64,000 bases of DNA from NCBI RefSeq assembly GCF_947503125.1, contig NZ_CANNCR010000006.1, positions 112,516 to 176,515 on the forward strand, given 5' to 3'. Source of the stretch: an uncultured Metabacillus sp. (GTDB taxonomy: Bacteria > Bacillota > Bacilli > Bacillales > Bacillaceae). The notes under the pieces are model-generated. The model saw only the letters and a list, made by a program, of their open reading frames with translations, made no database searches and was not told the DNA's origin. The stretch's first letter is position 1, and every line of letters begins with the position of its first letter. This document shows positions 52,763 to 61,642 of the stretch, one piece after another. A program made the position numbers and the translations under genes.

Positions 52763-54313
52763 CTATTGCTTCTCCGCCCATTCCTCAATATCCCAAACCT
52801 TTGTTACCCAATCCTCATAAAAATCAGGTTCATGGCAGACAAGGACAACTGTTCCTTTATAGGCTTTGATTGCGCGTTTTAGCTCTTCTTTTGCAACAAC
52901 ATCAAGGTGGTTTGTCGGCTCGTCAAATAACAGCCAGTTGCTTTCATTCATTAGCAATTTGCATAGGCGAACCTTTGCTTGCTCGCCGCCGCTTAATTGT
53001 GTGAGCGGACGGGAAATATGTTCATTTTTTAAGCCGCAGCGTGCTAGAAGTGCTCTAACCTGGTGCTGATCAAGATGTGGAAAGGCATTCCATACATCAT
53101 CGATCGGGGTAATCGCTTCGGCTTTCACCTCTTGTTCAAAATATGCTGGATACAGGAAATCACCGCGATTGGTTGTTCCGCCTATTGGCTCAATTTTACC
53201 AAGAATCGTCTTTAGCAGTGTTGATTTTCCTATTCCGTTGCAGCCGACAATGGCAATCTTATCACCGCGCTCAATTGTCATCGTAAGCTTAGGCAACAGT
53301 GGTCGGTCATAGCCAATTTCCAGATCCTTTGCTTCAAACACATAACGGCTGCTGCCTCTTGATTCCTTAAATTCAAATGTTGGTTTAATCGCTGTTTCCG
53401 GACGGTCAATTCGCTCAAGTCGATCTAATTGTTTTTGTCGGCTCTTCGCACGTCCAGTAGTAGAGTAGCGCGCTTTGTTTTTAGCAATAAAATCCTCTTG
53501 CTTTTTAATAAATTCCTTCTGTTTTTCATAGGCTTGCAGATGCTGGTTTTTATTAATCTCTGCAAGCTCAAGGAATTTTTCATAGGTTGCCGTATAGCGC
53601 GTCAGCTTAGAAAATTCTAAATGAAAGATGACATTGGAGACACTATTCATAAATTCAGTATCATGAGAGATTAATAGAAAGGCATAAGGATATTCCTTCA
53701 AATAGTTGCTCAACCAACGAATATGCTCAACATCTAAATAGTTTGTCGGCTCATCCAGCAAGAGTACATCAGGCTGTTCAAGCAATAGCTTTGCAAGTAG
53801 AACCTTTGTGCGCTGGCCGCCGCTGAGTGCGGAAACATCACGATCAAGGCCGATCGCATCAAGTCCTAAACCCCTGGCCGTTTCCTCCACCTTCATATCC
53901 AATAAATAAAAGCCGCCTGCATCTAAACGGTCCTGAATTTTTGCCATTTCCTCAAGCAGGTCCTCAAGCTCTTCAGGTGTTGCTGAAGCCATTTTTTCTG
54001 TTACCATATTTAATTCCTTCTCCTGCTCAAAAAGCGGTAAAAAGGCATCGTTTAAAATATCGCGAATTGTTTTTCCCTTTGTTAAAACCGTATGTTGATC
54101 AAGGTAGCCATAACGAACTCCTGGAGTCCATTCGACACGGCCTGTGTCGTAAATAAGCTGCCCTGTAATAATGTTCATTAAAGTAGATTTCCCAACACCA
54201 TTCGCACCAACAAGACCGACGCGTTCACCTGCTAATAGGCGAAGCGAAACATCTTTAAATAAAGTGCGATCACCAAAGCTATGGCTGAGATTATCGATTG
54301 AAAGTAGACTCAT
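52763..54313 (-). CDS. ABC-F family ATP-binding protein
   Basis: A 516-residue soluble protein with two ABC ATPase domains: P-loops GANGVGKST and GCNGIGKST, signatures ALSGGQRTK and QLSGGEQAK, Walker B LLLDEPTNYLD and LLFDEPTNHLD. The linker between them is lysine/arginine-rich and helical. No membrane domain. ABC-F proteins act on the ribosome as translation factors or antibiotic-protection proteins; size suggests a YfmM-like housekeeping member, but this is uncertain. The ATG at 54313 follows GGAGGG. Confidence 0.93.
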   Translation of the reverse strand: MSLLSIDNLSHSFGDRTLFKDVSLRLLAGERVGLVGANGVGKSTLMNIITGQLIYDTGRVEWTPGVRYGYLDQHTVLTKGKTIRDILNDAFLPLFEQEKELNMVTEKMASATPEELEDLLEEMAKIQDRLDAGGFYLLDMKVEETARGLGLDAIGLDRDVSALSGGQRTKVLLAKLLLEQPDVLLLDEPTNYLDVEHIRWLSNYLKEYPYAFLLISHDTEFMNSVSNVIFHLEFSKLTRYTATYEKFLELAEINKNQHLQAYEKQKEFIKKQEDFIAKNKARYSTTGRAKSRQKQLDRLERIDRPETAIKPTFEFKESRGSSRYVFEAKDLEIGYDRPLLPKLTMTIERGDKIAIVGCNGIGKSTLLKTILGKIEPIGGTTNRGDFLYPAYFEQEVKAEAITPIDDVWNAFPHLDQHQVRALLARCGLKNEHISRPLTQLSGGEQAKVRLCKLLMNESNWLLFDEPTNHLDVVAKEELKRAIKAYKGTVVLVCHEPDFYEDWVTKVWDIEEWAEKQ

Positions 54314-54794
54314 TTTTTCTAAACCCTCCAAGAGTAAAAACAGTATCTTGCCTCATTCTACTATTGTTTTAGGCAAAGTGCTACTGGAAATAGATGAAGG
54401 TTATGTTTGTTAACTTTACCCCAAATTTTCCATTTAAACAAAAAGGGAGAAAGGGTTTACATATTCAATGAAGTATAATTACAATTGTTGTTAGACATCT
54501 TACATCTGAAATATATATATCAATAGAATGACCAATTATTTCGTGAGGTGTTGAGAATAGAAGTCAGACGTCCGATTACAAAAGAAATTAGTGTAGGTTT
54601 GCTTAATGGAAGCTAGTCTGCTCGATAAATCATTTTCGCTAACTGAAACGGCGATTTTTTGTACTTAGTTTTTATGTCTAGCTCCGAAGCACAGGCCATG
54701 CACTTTTCTTATCAAAGTGATCAATGAGCTGCTGCTAGGGTATTATTTTTGAAAGTTTTACAAAAATAATAATATTAACTATTTGGAGGAGATT
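54314..54794. other. 481-bp intergenic region upstream of nupC
   Basis: No supported gene. It contains the dispersed repeat copy E (54655-54714). A 21-codon frame at 54551-54616, TTG-started after GAGGTG, ends just before it and may be a gene remnant or chance. Confidence 0.4.
54655..54714 (+). repeat. Dispersed repeat copy E (degenerate)
   Basis: Reads TTTTTTGTACTTAGTTTTTA, then TGTCTAGCTCCGAAGCACAG and GCCATGCACTTTTCTTATC. Both ends of the family are present but the middle is diverged. Confidence 0.7.
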
Positions 54795-55973
54795 ATGAAA
54801 TATTTATTGGGAATCTTAGGTTTAATCATCGTTTTTGGGTTAGCCTTTATAGCAAGTAATAATCGCAAGCAAATTAAATATAAACCATTGATTTTTATGG
54901 TTGTCATTCAGCTGCTTCTAGCAGCCCTCCTGTTAAATACAAAGTTTGGATTTATTATTATTAATACAATTGCGAATGTATTTAACAAACTTCTTCAATA
55001 CGCAAATTCAGGGGTAGAGTTTGTTTTCGGCGGGATCGCAAATGAAGGATCTCAGCCATTTTTTCTTACGGTTTTACTTCCAATTGTGTTTATTTCAGTA
55101 TTAATTGGAATACTTCAGTATGTTAAAATCCTGCCTTTCGTGATGAGATGGATTGGGTTTGTACTCAGTAAAATTAACGGGATGGGAAAACTAGAATCTT
55201 ATAATGCAGTTGCTTCAGCAATTGTTGGACAATCTGAGGTATTTATTACGGTTAAAAAACAATTGGATCACCTTCCGGCAAACCGCCTTTACACACTGTG
55301 TGCTTCAGCAATGTCAACAGTGTCAATGTCCATAGTTGGTGCTTATATGACTATGATTGAGCCGAGATACGTGGTCACCGCCATTGTCATTAATTTATTT
55401 GGAGGATTTATCATTGCGTCCATTATTAATCCGTATACGGTAAATCCAAAAGAAGATTTTTTAGAAGTGGAAGAAGAAAAACAATCTTTCTTTGAAATGT
55501 TGGGAGAATATATTTTAGACGGATTTAAAGTGGCAATAATCGTAGGAGCTATGCTGCTTGGTTTCGTTGCATTAATGGCTGCAATTGATAATGTATTTGA
55601 CATGATGTTCGGCCTTACATTTCAGCAATTACTTGGCTATGTGTTTGCCCCGCTGGCATTTATTATGGGCATACCAGCGTCGGAGGTCGTGTCAGCAGGA
55701 GGCATTATGGCAACAAAACTAGTGACAAACGAATTTGTTGCGATGATGAGTTTAGCGGATATGGCCTCGCAATTTAGTGAAAGAACGTTGGGAATTGTAT
55801 CCGTATTCTTAGTATCATTTGCTAACTTCTCGTCTATCGGTATTATATCAGGTGCAGTAAAGGGGTTAAGCGAAAAACAAGGAAATGTTGTTGCTCGATT
55901 TGGCCTTCGTTTATTGTATGGCGCAACGCTTGTAAGTGTCTTATCAGCAATTATTGTAAGTATTATTCTATAA
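54795..55973 (+). CDS. nupC: Concentrative nucleoside transporter NupC
   Basis: A 392-residue CNT-family symporter that imports nucleosides with a cation. Key stretches are GQSEVFITVKK (hairpin region), the helix with SMSIVGAYMTMI, and FANFSSIGIISGAVKGL near the C-terminus. The ATG at 54795 follows GGAGGA. Works with salvage enzymes elsewhere, including ade in this window. Confidence 0.93.
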   Translation: MKYLLGILGLIIVFGLAFIASNNRKQIKYKPLIFMVVIQLLLAALLLNTKFGFIIINTIANVFNKLLQYANSGVEFVFGGIANEGSQPFFLTVLLPIVFISVLIGILQYVKILPFVMRWIGFVLSKINGMGKLESYNAVASAIVGQSEVFITVKKQLDHLPANRLYTLCASAMSTVSMSIVGAYMTMIEPRYVVTAIVINLFGGFIIASIINPYTVNPKEDFLEVEEEKQSFFEMLGEYILDGFKVAIIVGAMLLGFVALMAAIDNVFDMMFGLTFQQLLGYVFAPLAFIMGIPASEVVSAGGIMATKLVTNEFVAMMSLADMASQFSERTLGIVSVFLVSFANFSSIGIISGAVKGLSEKQGNVVARFGLRLLYGATLVSVLSAIIVSIIL

Positions 55974-55976
55974 AAT

Positions 55977-56029
55977 GAAGTAGTGCATGATTGGGAAACC
56001 TTCTTTTTGACAGGTAGATGTACTACTTC
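55977..56029 (+). terminator. Hairpin after nupC, probable terminator
   Basis: GAAGTAGTGCAT and ATGTACTACTTC form a 12-bp stem with one G-T pair, around a 29-base loop. It begins three bases after the nupC stop. No strong T-run. Confidence 0.5.
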
Positions 56030-56035
56030 GAATGG

Positions 56036-56129
56036 ATCGATAGAAGTCCCCTTCAAAAGGTCAATAGAAGCTTCTATTTCAATTAAAGTTGGATAAGGAG
56101 ATTTTCAGCTTTTGAAGGGACTTATCGAT
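56036..56129. repeat. Nested inverted repeat of 94 bp
   Basis: Outer arms at 56036-56059 and 56109-56129 pair over about 20 positions (ATCGATA...CTTCAAAAG). Between them lies a 16-bp perfect palindrome, AATAGAAGCTTCTATT (56063-56078). It could be a small non-autonomous element or a structured RNA. The rest of the gap to 56266 holds nothing recognised. Confidence 0.65.
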
Positions 56130-56266
56130 ACATTTTGGCCCTCAACATGGAAATTGTTAGTTCCCCCCAATAGAAAAGCCTCCCTTTTTAATGAATCGGA
56201 TTAGATTTCAAGTACAATAACCCCTATAATAGAACAAGGAAACCGGATTTTCGAAAGGATGTTATT

Positions 56267-58444
56267 ATGAGTAAAATAGTCGTTCTAGCTGAAAAGCCTT
56301 CTGTAGGCAGAGATTTGGCTAGAGTGTTGAAATGTCATAAAAAAGGAAATGGCTTTTTAGAAGGAGATCAGTATATTGTGACATGGGCGCTTGGGCATCT
56401 TGTCACACTTGCTGATCCAGAAAGCTATGGGGATAACTATAAAACATGGCGCTTAGAGGATTTACCAATGCTGCCTTCCCCACTTAAGCTAGTGATCATT
56501 AAAAAGACGGGTAAGCAATTTCAAGCCGTTAAATCTCAGCTGGTGCGCAAAGATGTACGTGAGATTGTCATTGCAACAGATGCTGGGCGTGAGGGCGAGC
56601 TTGTTGCCCGCTGGATTATTGAAAAGGCGAGAGTGAACAAACCGATTAAACGGTTATGGATTTCATCTGTCACAGATAAAGCGATTAAAGAAGGCTTTCG
56701 CAAGCTTAGAAATGGCAAAGAATATGAAAACCTATATGCTTCAGCGGTTGCAAGAGCAGAGGCGGATTGGATTGTTGGATTAAATGCTACCCGTGCGTTA
56801 ACAACAAAATACAATGCCCAGCTTTCATCAGGACGTGTGCAAACGCCGACCCTTGCGATGATTGCCCAGCGTGAAGAGGAAATTAAGAGCTTTAAGCCAA
56901 AAAAATACTATGGGATGAAGGCAATCTCAACAAATGGATTGGCGCTGACATGGCATGATGCGAAAACAAATGATTCGAGAACCTTTACTGAGCAGATCAT
57001 TGATGAGAAGCTAAAAAACCTGAAAGGAAAATCGGCAACGGTTGTTGACATCAAAATATCTCCTAAAAAAGCGTACGCGCCAGCGCTTTATGATTTAACA
57101 GAGCTTCAGCGTGATGCCAATAAACGCTTCGGCTTCTCTGCAAAAGAGACGCTGTCGATCATGCAAAAGCTGTATGAGCAGCATAAGGTGTTAACCTATC
57201 CACGAACAGATTCACGCTATTTATCAAACGATATTGTGGATACATTAAAGGATAGGCTTGAAGCTTGCAGAATAAAGCCGTATGCACAGGCAGTTGCCAG
57301 AATTTTAAACCAGCCGATTAAAGCAAATAAATCCTTTGTTGATGATGCGAAGGTATCTGATCATCATGCGATCATCCCGACAGAGGAATCAGTGCCATTA
57401 AGTGCATTAACTGACAAGGAACGCAAAATTTATGACTTAGTTGTCAAACGTTTCTTAGCTGTGTTGCTCCCTGCTTATCAATATGAGCAAACCGTTGTAA
57501 CAGCCAAAATTGATGAGGAGCGTTTTACAGCAAAAGGAAAGCGGGTCATAGCCCAAGGGTGGAAGGAAGTTTACAGCGATTATGTAGATGAAGATCTAGA
57601 GGATGAGCAAAGCCTCCCTGTTTTGGCAAAAGGTGAGGAGCTGTCGATTACGTCTATAACCAAAACGACGGGTGAAACAAAACCGCCGGCACGGTTTAAT
57701 GAGGCAACACTGCTTTCAGCTATGGAAAACCCAAAAAGCTTTATGGCTGGTGAGAGCAAAGAGTTAATTAAAACCATTGGGGAAACAGGCGGACTAGGAA
57801 CAGTAGCGACACGGGCGGATATTATTGAAAAGCTGTATAGCAGTTTCTTAATTGAAAAGAAAGGCAAGGAGATCTTCATCACTTCGAAAGGAAAGCAGCT
57901 TCTGCAGCTAGTGCCTGAGGAGCTGAAATCACCTGTTTTAACAGCAGAATGGGAGCAAAAGCTGACAAGGATTTCTAAAGGCTCTTTATCAAAGCAAGCC
58001 TTTTTAAATGAAATGAAGCAATACGCTAAAGAAGTAGTGAACGAAATCAAAAACAGCAATCAACGTTTTAAACATGACAATATCACGGGGAGCAAATGTC
58101 CTGAATGCAGTAAGCTTCTTCTTGAGGTAAATGGTAAAAAGGGAAAAATGCTTGTATGCCAGGACCGTGAATGCGGCTATCGAAAAGGGGTCTCTAAAGT
58201 AACAAACGCCCGCTGCCCGAACTGTCACAAAAAGCTTGAGCTTAGGGGTGAAGGTGAAGGGCAAATTTTTGTATGCCGCTGCGGCCATCGCGAAAAAATG
58301 TCCACCTTCCAGGAGCGACGAAAGAAAAATCAAAACAGTAAGGTATCGAAGCGTGATGTTGCGAAGTATATGAAAAAACAGGACAATGACTTTACCAATT
58401 CTGCATTAGCCGATGCCTTGTCAAAGCTAAATTTGAAAGAATAG
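56267..58444 (+). CDS. topB: DNA topoisomerase III
   Basis: A 725-residue type IA topoisomerase that decatenates DNA during replication and repair. The Toprim domain begins VVLAEKPSVGRDLARV, with the ATDAGREGE acidic motif; the catalytic tyrosine is Tyr311 in YPRTDSRY. The C-terminus has two cysteine-rich zinc-ribbon elements (CPECSKLL...CQDREC; CPNCHK...CRCGH) not found in all TopB proteins. The start follows GAAAGGAT. Monocistronic. Confidence 0.96.
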   Translation: MSKIVVLAEKPSVGRDLARVLKCHKKGNGFLEGDQYIVTWALGHLVTLADPESYGDNYKTWRLEDLPMLPSPLKLVIIKKTGKQFQAVKSQLVRKDVREIVIATDAGREGELVARWIIEKARVNKPIKRLWISSVTDKAIKEGFRKLRNGKEYENLYASAVARAEADWIVGLNATRALTTKYNAQLSSGRVQTPTLAMIAQREEEIKSFKPKKYYGMKAISTNGLALTWHDAKTNDSRTFTEQIIDEKLKNLKGKSATVVDIKISPKKAYAPALYDLTELQRDANKRFGFSAKETLSIMQKLYEQHKVLTYPRTDSRYLSNDIVDTLKDRLEACRIKPYAQAVARILNQPIKANKSFVDDAKVSDHHAIIPTEESVPLSALTDKERKIYDLVVKRFLAVLLPAYQYEQTVVTAKIDEERFTAKGKRVIAQGWKEVYSDYVDEDLEDEQSLPVLAKGEELSITSITKTTGETKPPARFNEATLLSAMENPKSFMAGESKELIKTIGETGGLGTVATRADIIEKLYSSFLIEKKGKEIFITSKGKQLLQLVPEELKSPVLTAEWEQKLTRISKGSLSKQAFLNEMKQYAKEVVNEIKNSNQRFKHDNITGSKCPECSKLLLEVNGKKGKMLVCQDRECGYRKGVSKVTNARCPNCHKKLELRGEGEGQIFVCRCGHREKMSTFQERRKKNQNSKVSKRDVAKYMKKQDNDFTNSALADALSKLNLKE

Positions 58445-58482
58445 CAAGAAAGCAAAAAGGAAGATATGAAGTGCCAATCATA

Positions 58483-58583
58483 AAGCGAGACTTATCACGA
58501 TTAAACCACCACGTTCTGTGGTTCTCGTCTGACTTGGACATTCTGTCCTTTTTCGGATCTTTACGGGCAGTTATCCCTCGCTT
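58483..58583. repeat. Structured intergenic element (possible RNA or miniature repeat)
   Basis: Terminal arms AAGCGAG (58483-58489) and CTCGCTT (58577-58583) enclose two internal hairpins, AACCAC/GTGGTT near 58503-58522 and GGACA/TGTCC (58536-58550) followed by TTTTT. The nested layout looks like a folded RNA or a miniature element with terminal repeats. The surrounding 58445-58759 holds no supported gene. Confidence 0.45.
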
Positions 58584-58759
58584 ATTTTCTTAAAGTAAAG
58601 ACTTATTTGCTCGCGAGATATATTGATATTCATACTCAACCGGCAGGACAAACGAATGAGCGGGCAATCGCAGGTGCTTGAATTTTGTCGAATGCTTGAA
58701 TAAATAGAAAAGTTTGCAAGATTGTCTTTAAAAGTTGCAAAATTCTGCTTCAAAATTGC

Positions 58760-58807
58760 AAAAAAAGTGTCTAGGCCCCCCTTTACCTTGGGCCAGACAC
58801 TTTTTTT
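58760..58807. terminator. Bidirectional terminator
   Basis: AAAAAAGTGTCT-GGCCC pairs with GGGCC-AGACACTTTTTT, giving T-runs on both strands. It serves the minus-strand membrane protein gene and possibly topB. Confidence 0.85.
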
Positions 58808-58808
58808 A

Positions 58809-59081
58809 TTAAATCACACTTTTCGGTTTTTTAATCATATTAAAGAACGGAACAATGAATAGGTGGAAGATTGTCATATGGGCAATCACCACATTGGTAA
58901 AAAACGATAGACCGAACAAAATATGTCCTGTCATTCCTAAATCGAATGACAAATATGAAATAAACACGATCCACATGCCGATGACGACCGGGATATGGCA
59001 AATGGCTAACTTTCTATTTTCTTTCCATAAAAACAACGGAGTTGAACTTGAAATTAAGAGATAGGCGAAAAATACATCCAT
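58809..59081 (-). CDS. Small membrane protein, 90 aa, unknown function
   Basis: A hydrophobic protein with three predicted membrane helices and a basic C-terminus (MIKKPKSVI). An AAAGGAG site precedes the ATG. Histidines and a methionine-rich stretch (VVIAHMTIFHLFIV) lie in the last helix. A minus-strand promoter candidate, TTGACA (59130-59125) and TCTAAA (59107-59102), is spaced by 17 bases. I do not recognise the family. Confidence 0.75.
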   Translation of the reverse strand: MDVFFAYLLISSSTPLFLWKENRKLAICHIPVVIGMWIVFISYLSFDLGMTGHILFGLSFFTNVVIAHMTIFHLFIVPFFNMIKKPKSVI

Positions 59082-59262
59082 ATTAATCGGCTCCTTTTAT
59101 ATTTAGAATACGCTTTCATATTTGTGTCAAAAAAAAGTACGTTTTGTGAACGTTTTGTTACACTTACTATATCACATGTTGACAAGATAAAAAAGTATAA
59201 ATTACCCAATTAATAAAAAACGTATGAAGAAGGAAAGAATTTGGTATGTTAAGCAATAAATA

Positions 59263-59291
59263 TTGATGTTTAAAAGGGTTTGCAGTATAAG
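59263..59291 (+). promoter_or_regulatory. Promoter of niaP
   Basis: TTGATG (59263-59268) and TATAAG (59286-59291) are separated by exactly 17 bases. The implied start is near 59298. Confidence 0.6.
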
Positions 59292-59309
59292 TAATATGGA
59301 GAGCTTTTT

Positions 59310-59333
59310 CTGTCAAGACACCATTAAAGACAG
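59310..59333. promoter_or_regulatory. Candidate NiaR operator in the niaP leader
   Basis: CTGTCAAGACACC...AAAGACAG contains GTGTCTTGACAG on the minus strand plus a second TGTCTTTA half site. This resembles the NiaR (niacin repressor) sites known for NAD-pathway genes of Firmicutes. It lies just below the predicted start, a repressing position. Confidence 0.5.
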
Positions 59334-59355
59334 GGGAAAGAGAAAGGTGGTTTAA

Positions 59356-60561
59356 ATGAAAACCAAAGAGATATCCAAAAAAAAATTACTTAGTATTGCA
59401 GGCTTAGCATGGATGTTTGATGCCATGGATGTGGGAATTCTTTCGTTTATTATTGCTGCATTACAAATTGAATGGGATTTAACAGCATCTCAAATGGGAT
59501 GGATTGGCAGTGTCAATTCAATTGGGATGGCAGTGGGTGCCTTGGTATTTGGAATCATGGCAGACCGGATCGGAAGAAAGAATGTATTTATTATTACTCT
59601 GCTCCTGTTTTCAGTCGGAAGCGGTTTATCAGCTTTTGTGACCTCATTAGCATTATTTCTTATTTTACGATTTTTTATTGGAATGGGATTAGGAGGAGAA
59701 CTCCCGGTTGCCTCAACACTCGTTTCTGAAAGTGTGCCAGCTCATGAACGTGGAAAGGTCGTTGTGTTATTAGAGAGCTTTTGGGCAGGAGGCTGGTTAA
59801 TTGCTGCACTTATTTCCTATTTTGTAATACCAAGCTACGGTTGGCAGATCGCATTATTGTTAAGTGCATTACCAGCTTTTTATGCGATTTATTTACGTTT
59901 AAAGCTTCCAGATTCACCGCGATTTCAAGCAATTAATGTATCAAAGCAAAAGGAATCTCCATTCCGAAAAATCGCAATGGTTTGGACAAAGCCTTATGTG
60001 AAGCAAACGACGATGCTTTGGATTTTATGGTTTGCAGTCGTTTTCTCCTATTATGGAATGTTCCTTTGGCTGCCAAGTGTGATGGTGCTAAAGGGATTTA
60101 GTTTAATCAAAAGCTTCCAATATGTTTTGATTATGACACTTGCCCAATTGCCGGGCTATTTTGCTGCTGCCTATTTAATTGAACGGACAGGACGAAAATT
60201 TGTATTAATCACCTTTTTAATTGGAACAGCTGCTAGTGCATATTTCTTTGGAAATGCAGAAACCCTTCCTTTATTGCTTACTTCTGGAATCTTTTTGTCC
60301 TTTTTTAACCTTGGGGCATGGGGTGCGCTTTATGCATATACACCTGAGCACTATCCAACAGAGGTTCGCGGTACAGGAACTGGCCTAGCAGCTTCCTTCG
60401 GGAGGGTCGGAGGTATATTAGGGCCTTTGCTGGTAGGTTATCTAGTTGCGGCAGACGTACAAATTCAGACCATATTCTTTATATTCGGGATTTCGATTGT
60501 CATTGGTGCCTTGGCTGTTCTCTTATTAGGTGAAGAGACAAAACAAAAAGAGCTTGTATAA
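59356..60561 (+). CDS. niaP: MFS niacin transporter-like protein (NiaP/YceI type)
   Basis: A 401-residue 12-helix transporter of the metabolite:proton symporter branch. The N-terminus (AWMFDAMDVGILSFIIAALQ), loop GIMADRIGRKN and the segment LRFFIGMGLGGELPVAST match the NiaP/YceI niacin importer group. The candidate NiaR operator upstream supports niacin uptake. GAAAGGTGG precedes the ATG. Confidence 0.82.
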   Translation: MKTKEISKKKLLSIAGLAWMFDAMDVGILSFIIAALQIEWDLTASQMGWIGSVNSIGMAVGALVFGIMADRIGRKNVFIITLLLFSVGSGLSAFVTSLALFLILRFFIGMGLGGELPVASTLVSESVPAHERGKVVVLLESFWAGGWLIAALISYFVIPSYGWQIALLLSALPAFYAIYLRLKLPDSPRFQAINVSKQKESPFRKIAMVWTKPYVKQTTMLWILWFAVVFSYYGMFLWLPSVMVLKGFSLIKSFQYVLIMTLAQLPGYFAAAYLIERTGRKFVLITFLIGTAASAYFFGNAETLPLLLTSGIFLSFFNLGAWGALYAYTPEHYPTEVRGTGTGLAASFGRVGGILGPLLVGYLVAADVQIQTIFFIFGISIVIGALAVLLLGEETKQKELV

Positions 60562-60678
60562 GAAGGAAATGCTTTGCAGAGATTAGTTTTGAACTAGTCT
60601 CTATTTTTTTCTTCAAGCCATTTAGAATGCAGAAAATGAACACAAGCGGTATTCTATAATAAAAAAGGAGGGTGAGCT

Positions 60679-61428
60679 TTGAATCAAGTAATCAAAACTA
60701 TATTGGATCATCGTTCGATTAGAAAGTTTGCGGATAAAGCTTTAACTGAAGAACAAATTAAAACCATTGTACAAAGTGCCCAGGCCGCTTCTACTTCTAG
60801 CTTTGTACAAGCTTATTCGATTATCGGTGTTAAGGATAAGCAAAAAAAGGAAAAGTTGGCTGAACTAGCAGGAGGCCAAGCTTATGTAGCTGAAAACGGT
60901 CATTTTTTTGTGTTTTGTGCTGATTTTTACCGTCATCAGCTAATTGCAGAAATGTACAATCAAGATTTAGACGAAGTGTTAGAAAGTACGGAGAAATTCA
61001 TGGTAGCTGTTATAGATGCAGCATTAGCGGCACAAAATGCAGTACTTGCGGCCGAGTCAATGGGTCTTGGTGCTGTCTATATCGGAGGCTTGAGAAATAA
61101 GCTGGAAGAGGTTTGTGAGCTGTTAAAAACGCCGGCACGTGTTGTTCCTCTGTTTGGAGTAGCAGTGGGCTATCCGCTTGCCCAGCCTGATCAAAAGCAG
61201 CGTTTACCCTATGAGCATGTTTATCATGAAGAAGAATATGAGCAGGATCAAGAAGCATATATATTACAGCTTAAACAATATGATCAAGATATCTCACGCT
61301 ATTATGAAAAGCGGACAAACGGAAAAAGAAATGATACATGGACAGGACAAATGGCACGTTTATTATCGAATCCAACAAGAATGTATATGAAGGAATTTGT
61401 TGAGAGTAAGGGTTTTAATAAACAGTAG
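60679..61428 (+). CDS. Oxygen-insensitive NADPH nitroreductase/FMN reductase (NfrA-like)
   Basis: A 249-residue flavoenzyme of the NfsA/NfrA family: HRSIRKFADKALTEEQ at the start and MGLGAVYIGGLRNK near residue 130 are FMN- and NADPH-binding regions. Reduces nitro compounds, quinones or free flavin. It starts at a TTG after AAAGGAGGGTGA. A terminator follows immediately. Confidence 0.92.
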   Translation: MNQVIKTILDHRSIRKFADKALTEEQIKTIVQSAQAASTSSFVQAYSIIGVKDKQKKEKLAELAGGQAYVAENGHFFVFCADFYRHQLIAEMYNQDLDEVLESTEKFMVAVIDAALAAQNAVLAAESMGLGAVYIGGLRNKLEEVCELLKTPARVVPLFGVAVGYPLAQPDQKQRLPYEHVYHEEEYEQDQEAYILQLKQYDQDISRYYEKRTNGKRNDTWTGQMARLLSNPTRMYMKEFVESKGFNKQ

Positions 61429-61431
61429 TTT

Positions 61432-61463
61432 AAAGAGGTGACTTTAGGTTACCTCTTTTTTTA
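61432..61463 (+). terminator. Terminator of the nitroreductase gene
   Basis: AAAGAGGT and ACCTCTTT form an 8-bp stem (longer with G-T pairs), followed by TTTTTT. It begins four bases after the stop codon. Confidence 0.88.
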
Positions 61464-61523
61464 CCCTTAAAGAGGGAGCATAAATTGTCAGCAAAGATGA
61501 AAGTTCGAAGATTAATGTATCAG

Positions 61524-61579
61524 GGAAACTAGGCAATCGCCGGTGCCTTAAGGCTTGGCGATTGCCTAGTTTCCTTTTT
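61524..61579 (+). terminator. Very strong 18-bp hairpin with T-run
   Basis: GGAAACTAGGCAATCGCC (61524-61541) and its exact complement (61557-61574) are separated by 15 bases and followed by TTTTT. It lies upstream of the permease operon, where no second gene needs terminating, so it may be an attenuator or the end of a small RNA. Confidence 0.8.
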
Positions 61580-61642
61580 CGGTTAAATACTTTATAAATA
61601 TAGTATAATTGGTAAAAAAAGGACAACCTTGGGGGTGAAAGG

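Noticed and set aside
54314..54794. Purine-type riboswitch or clear cre site upstream of nupC
   Set aside because: No aptamer core and no good match to the cre consensus could be found; only a dispersed repeat is supported.
59130..59165. ResD or Fnr binding site in the tandem ACGTTTTGT repeats
   Set aside because: One copy resembles TTTGTGAAT, but neither an Fnr palindrome nor a respiratory target gene is present, so the match is too weak to report as a site.
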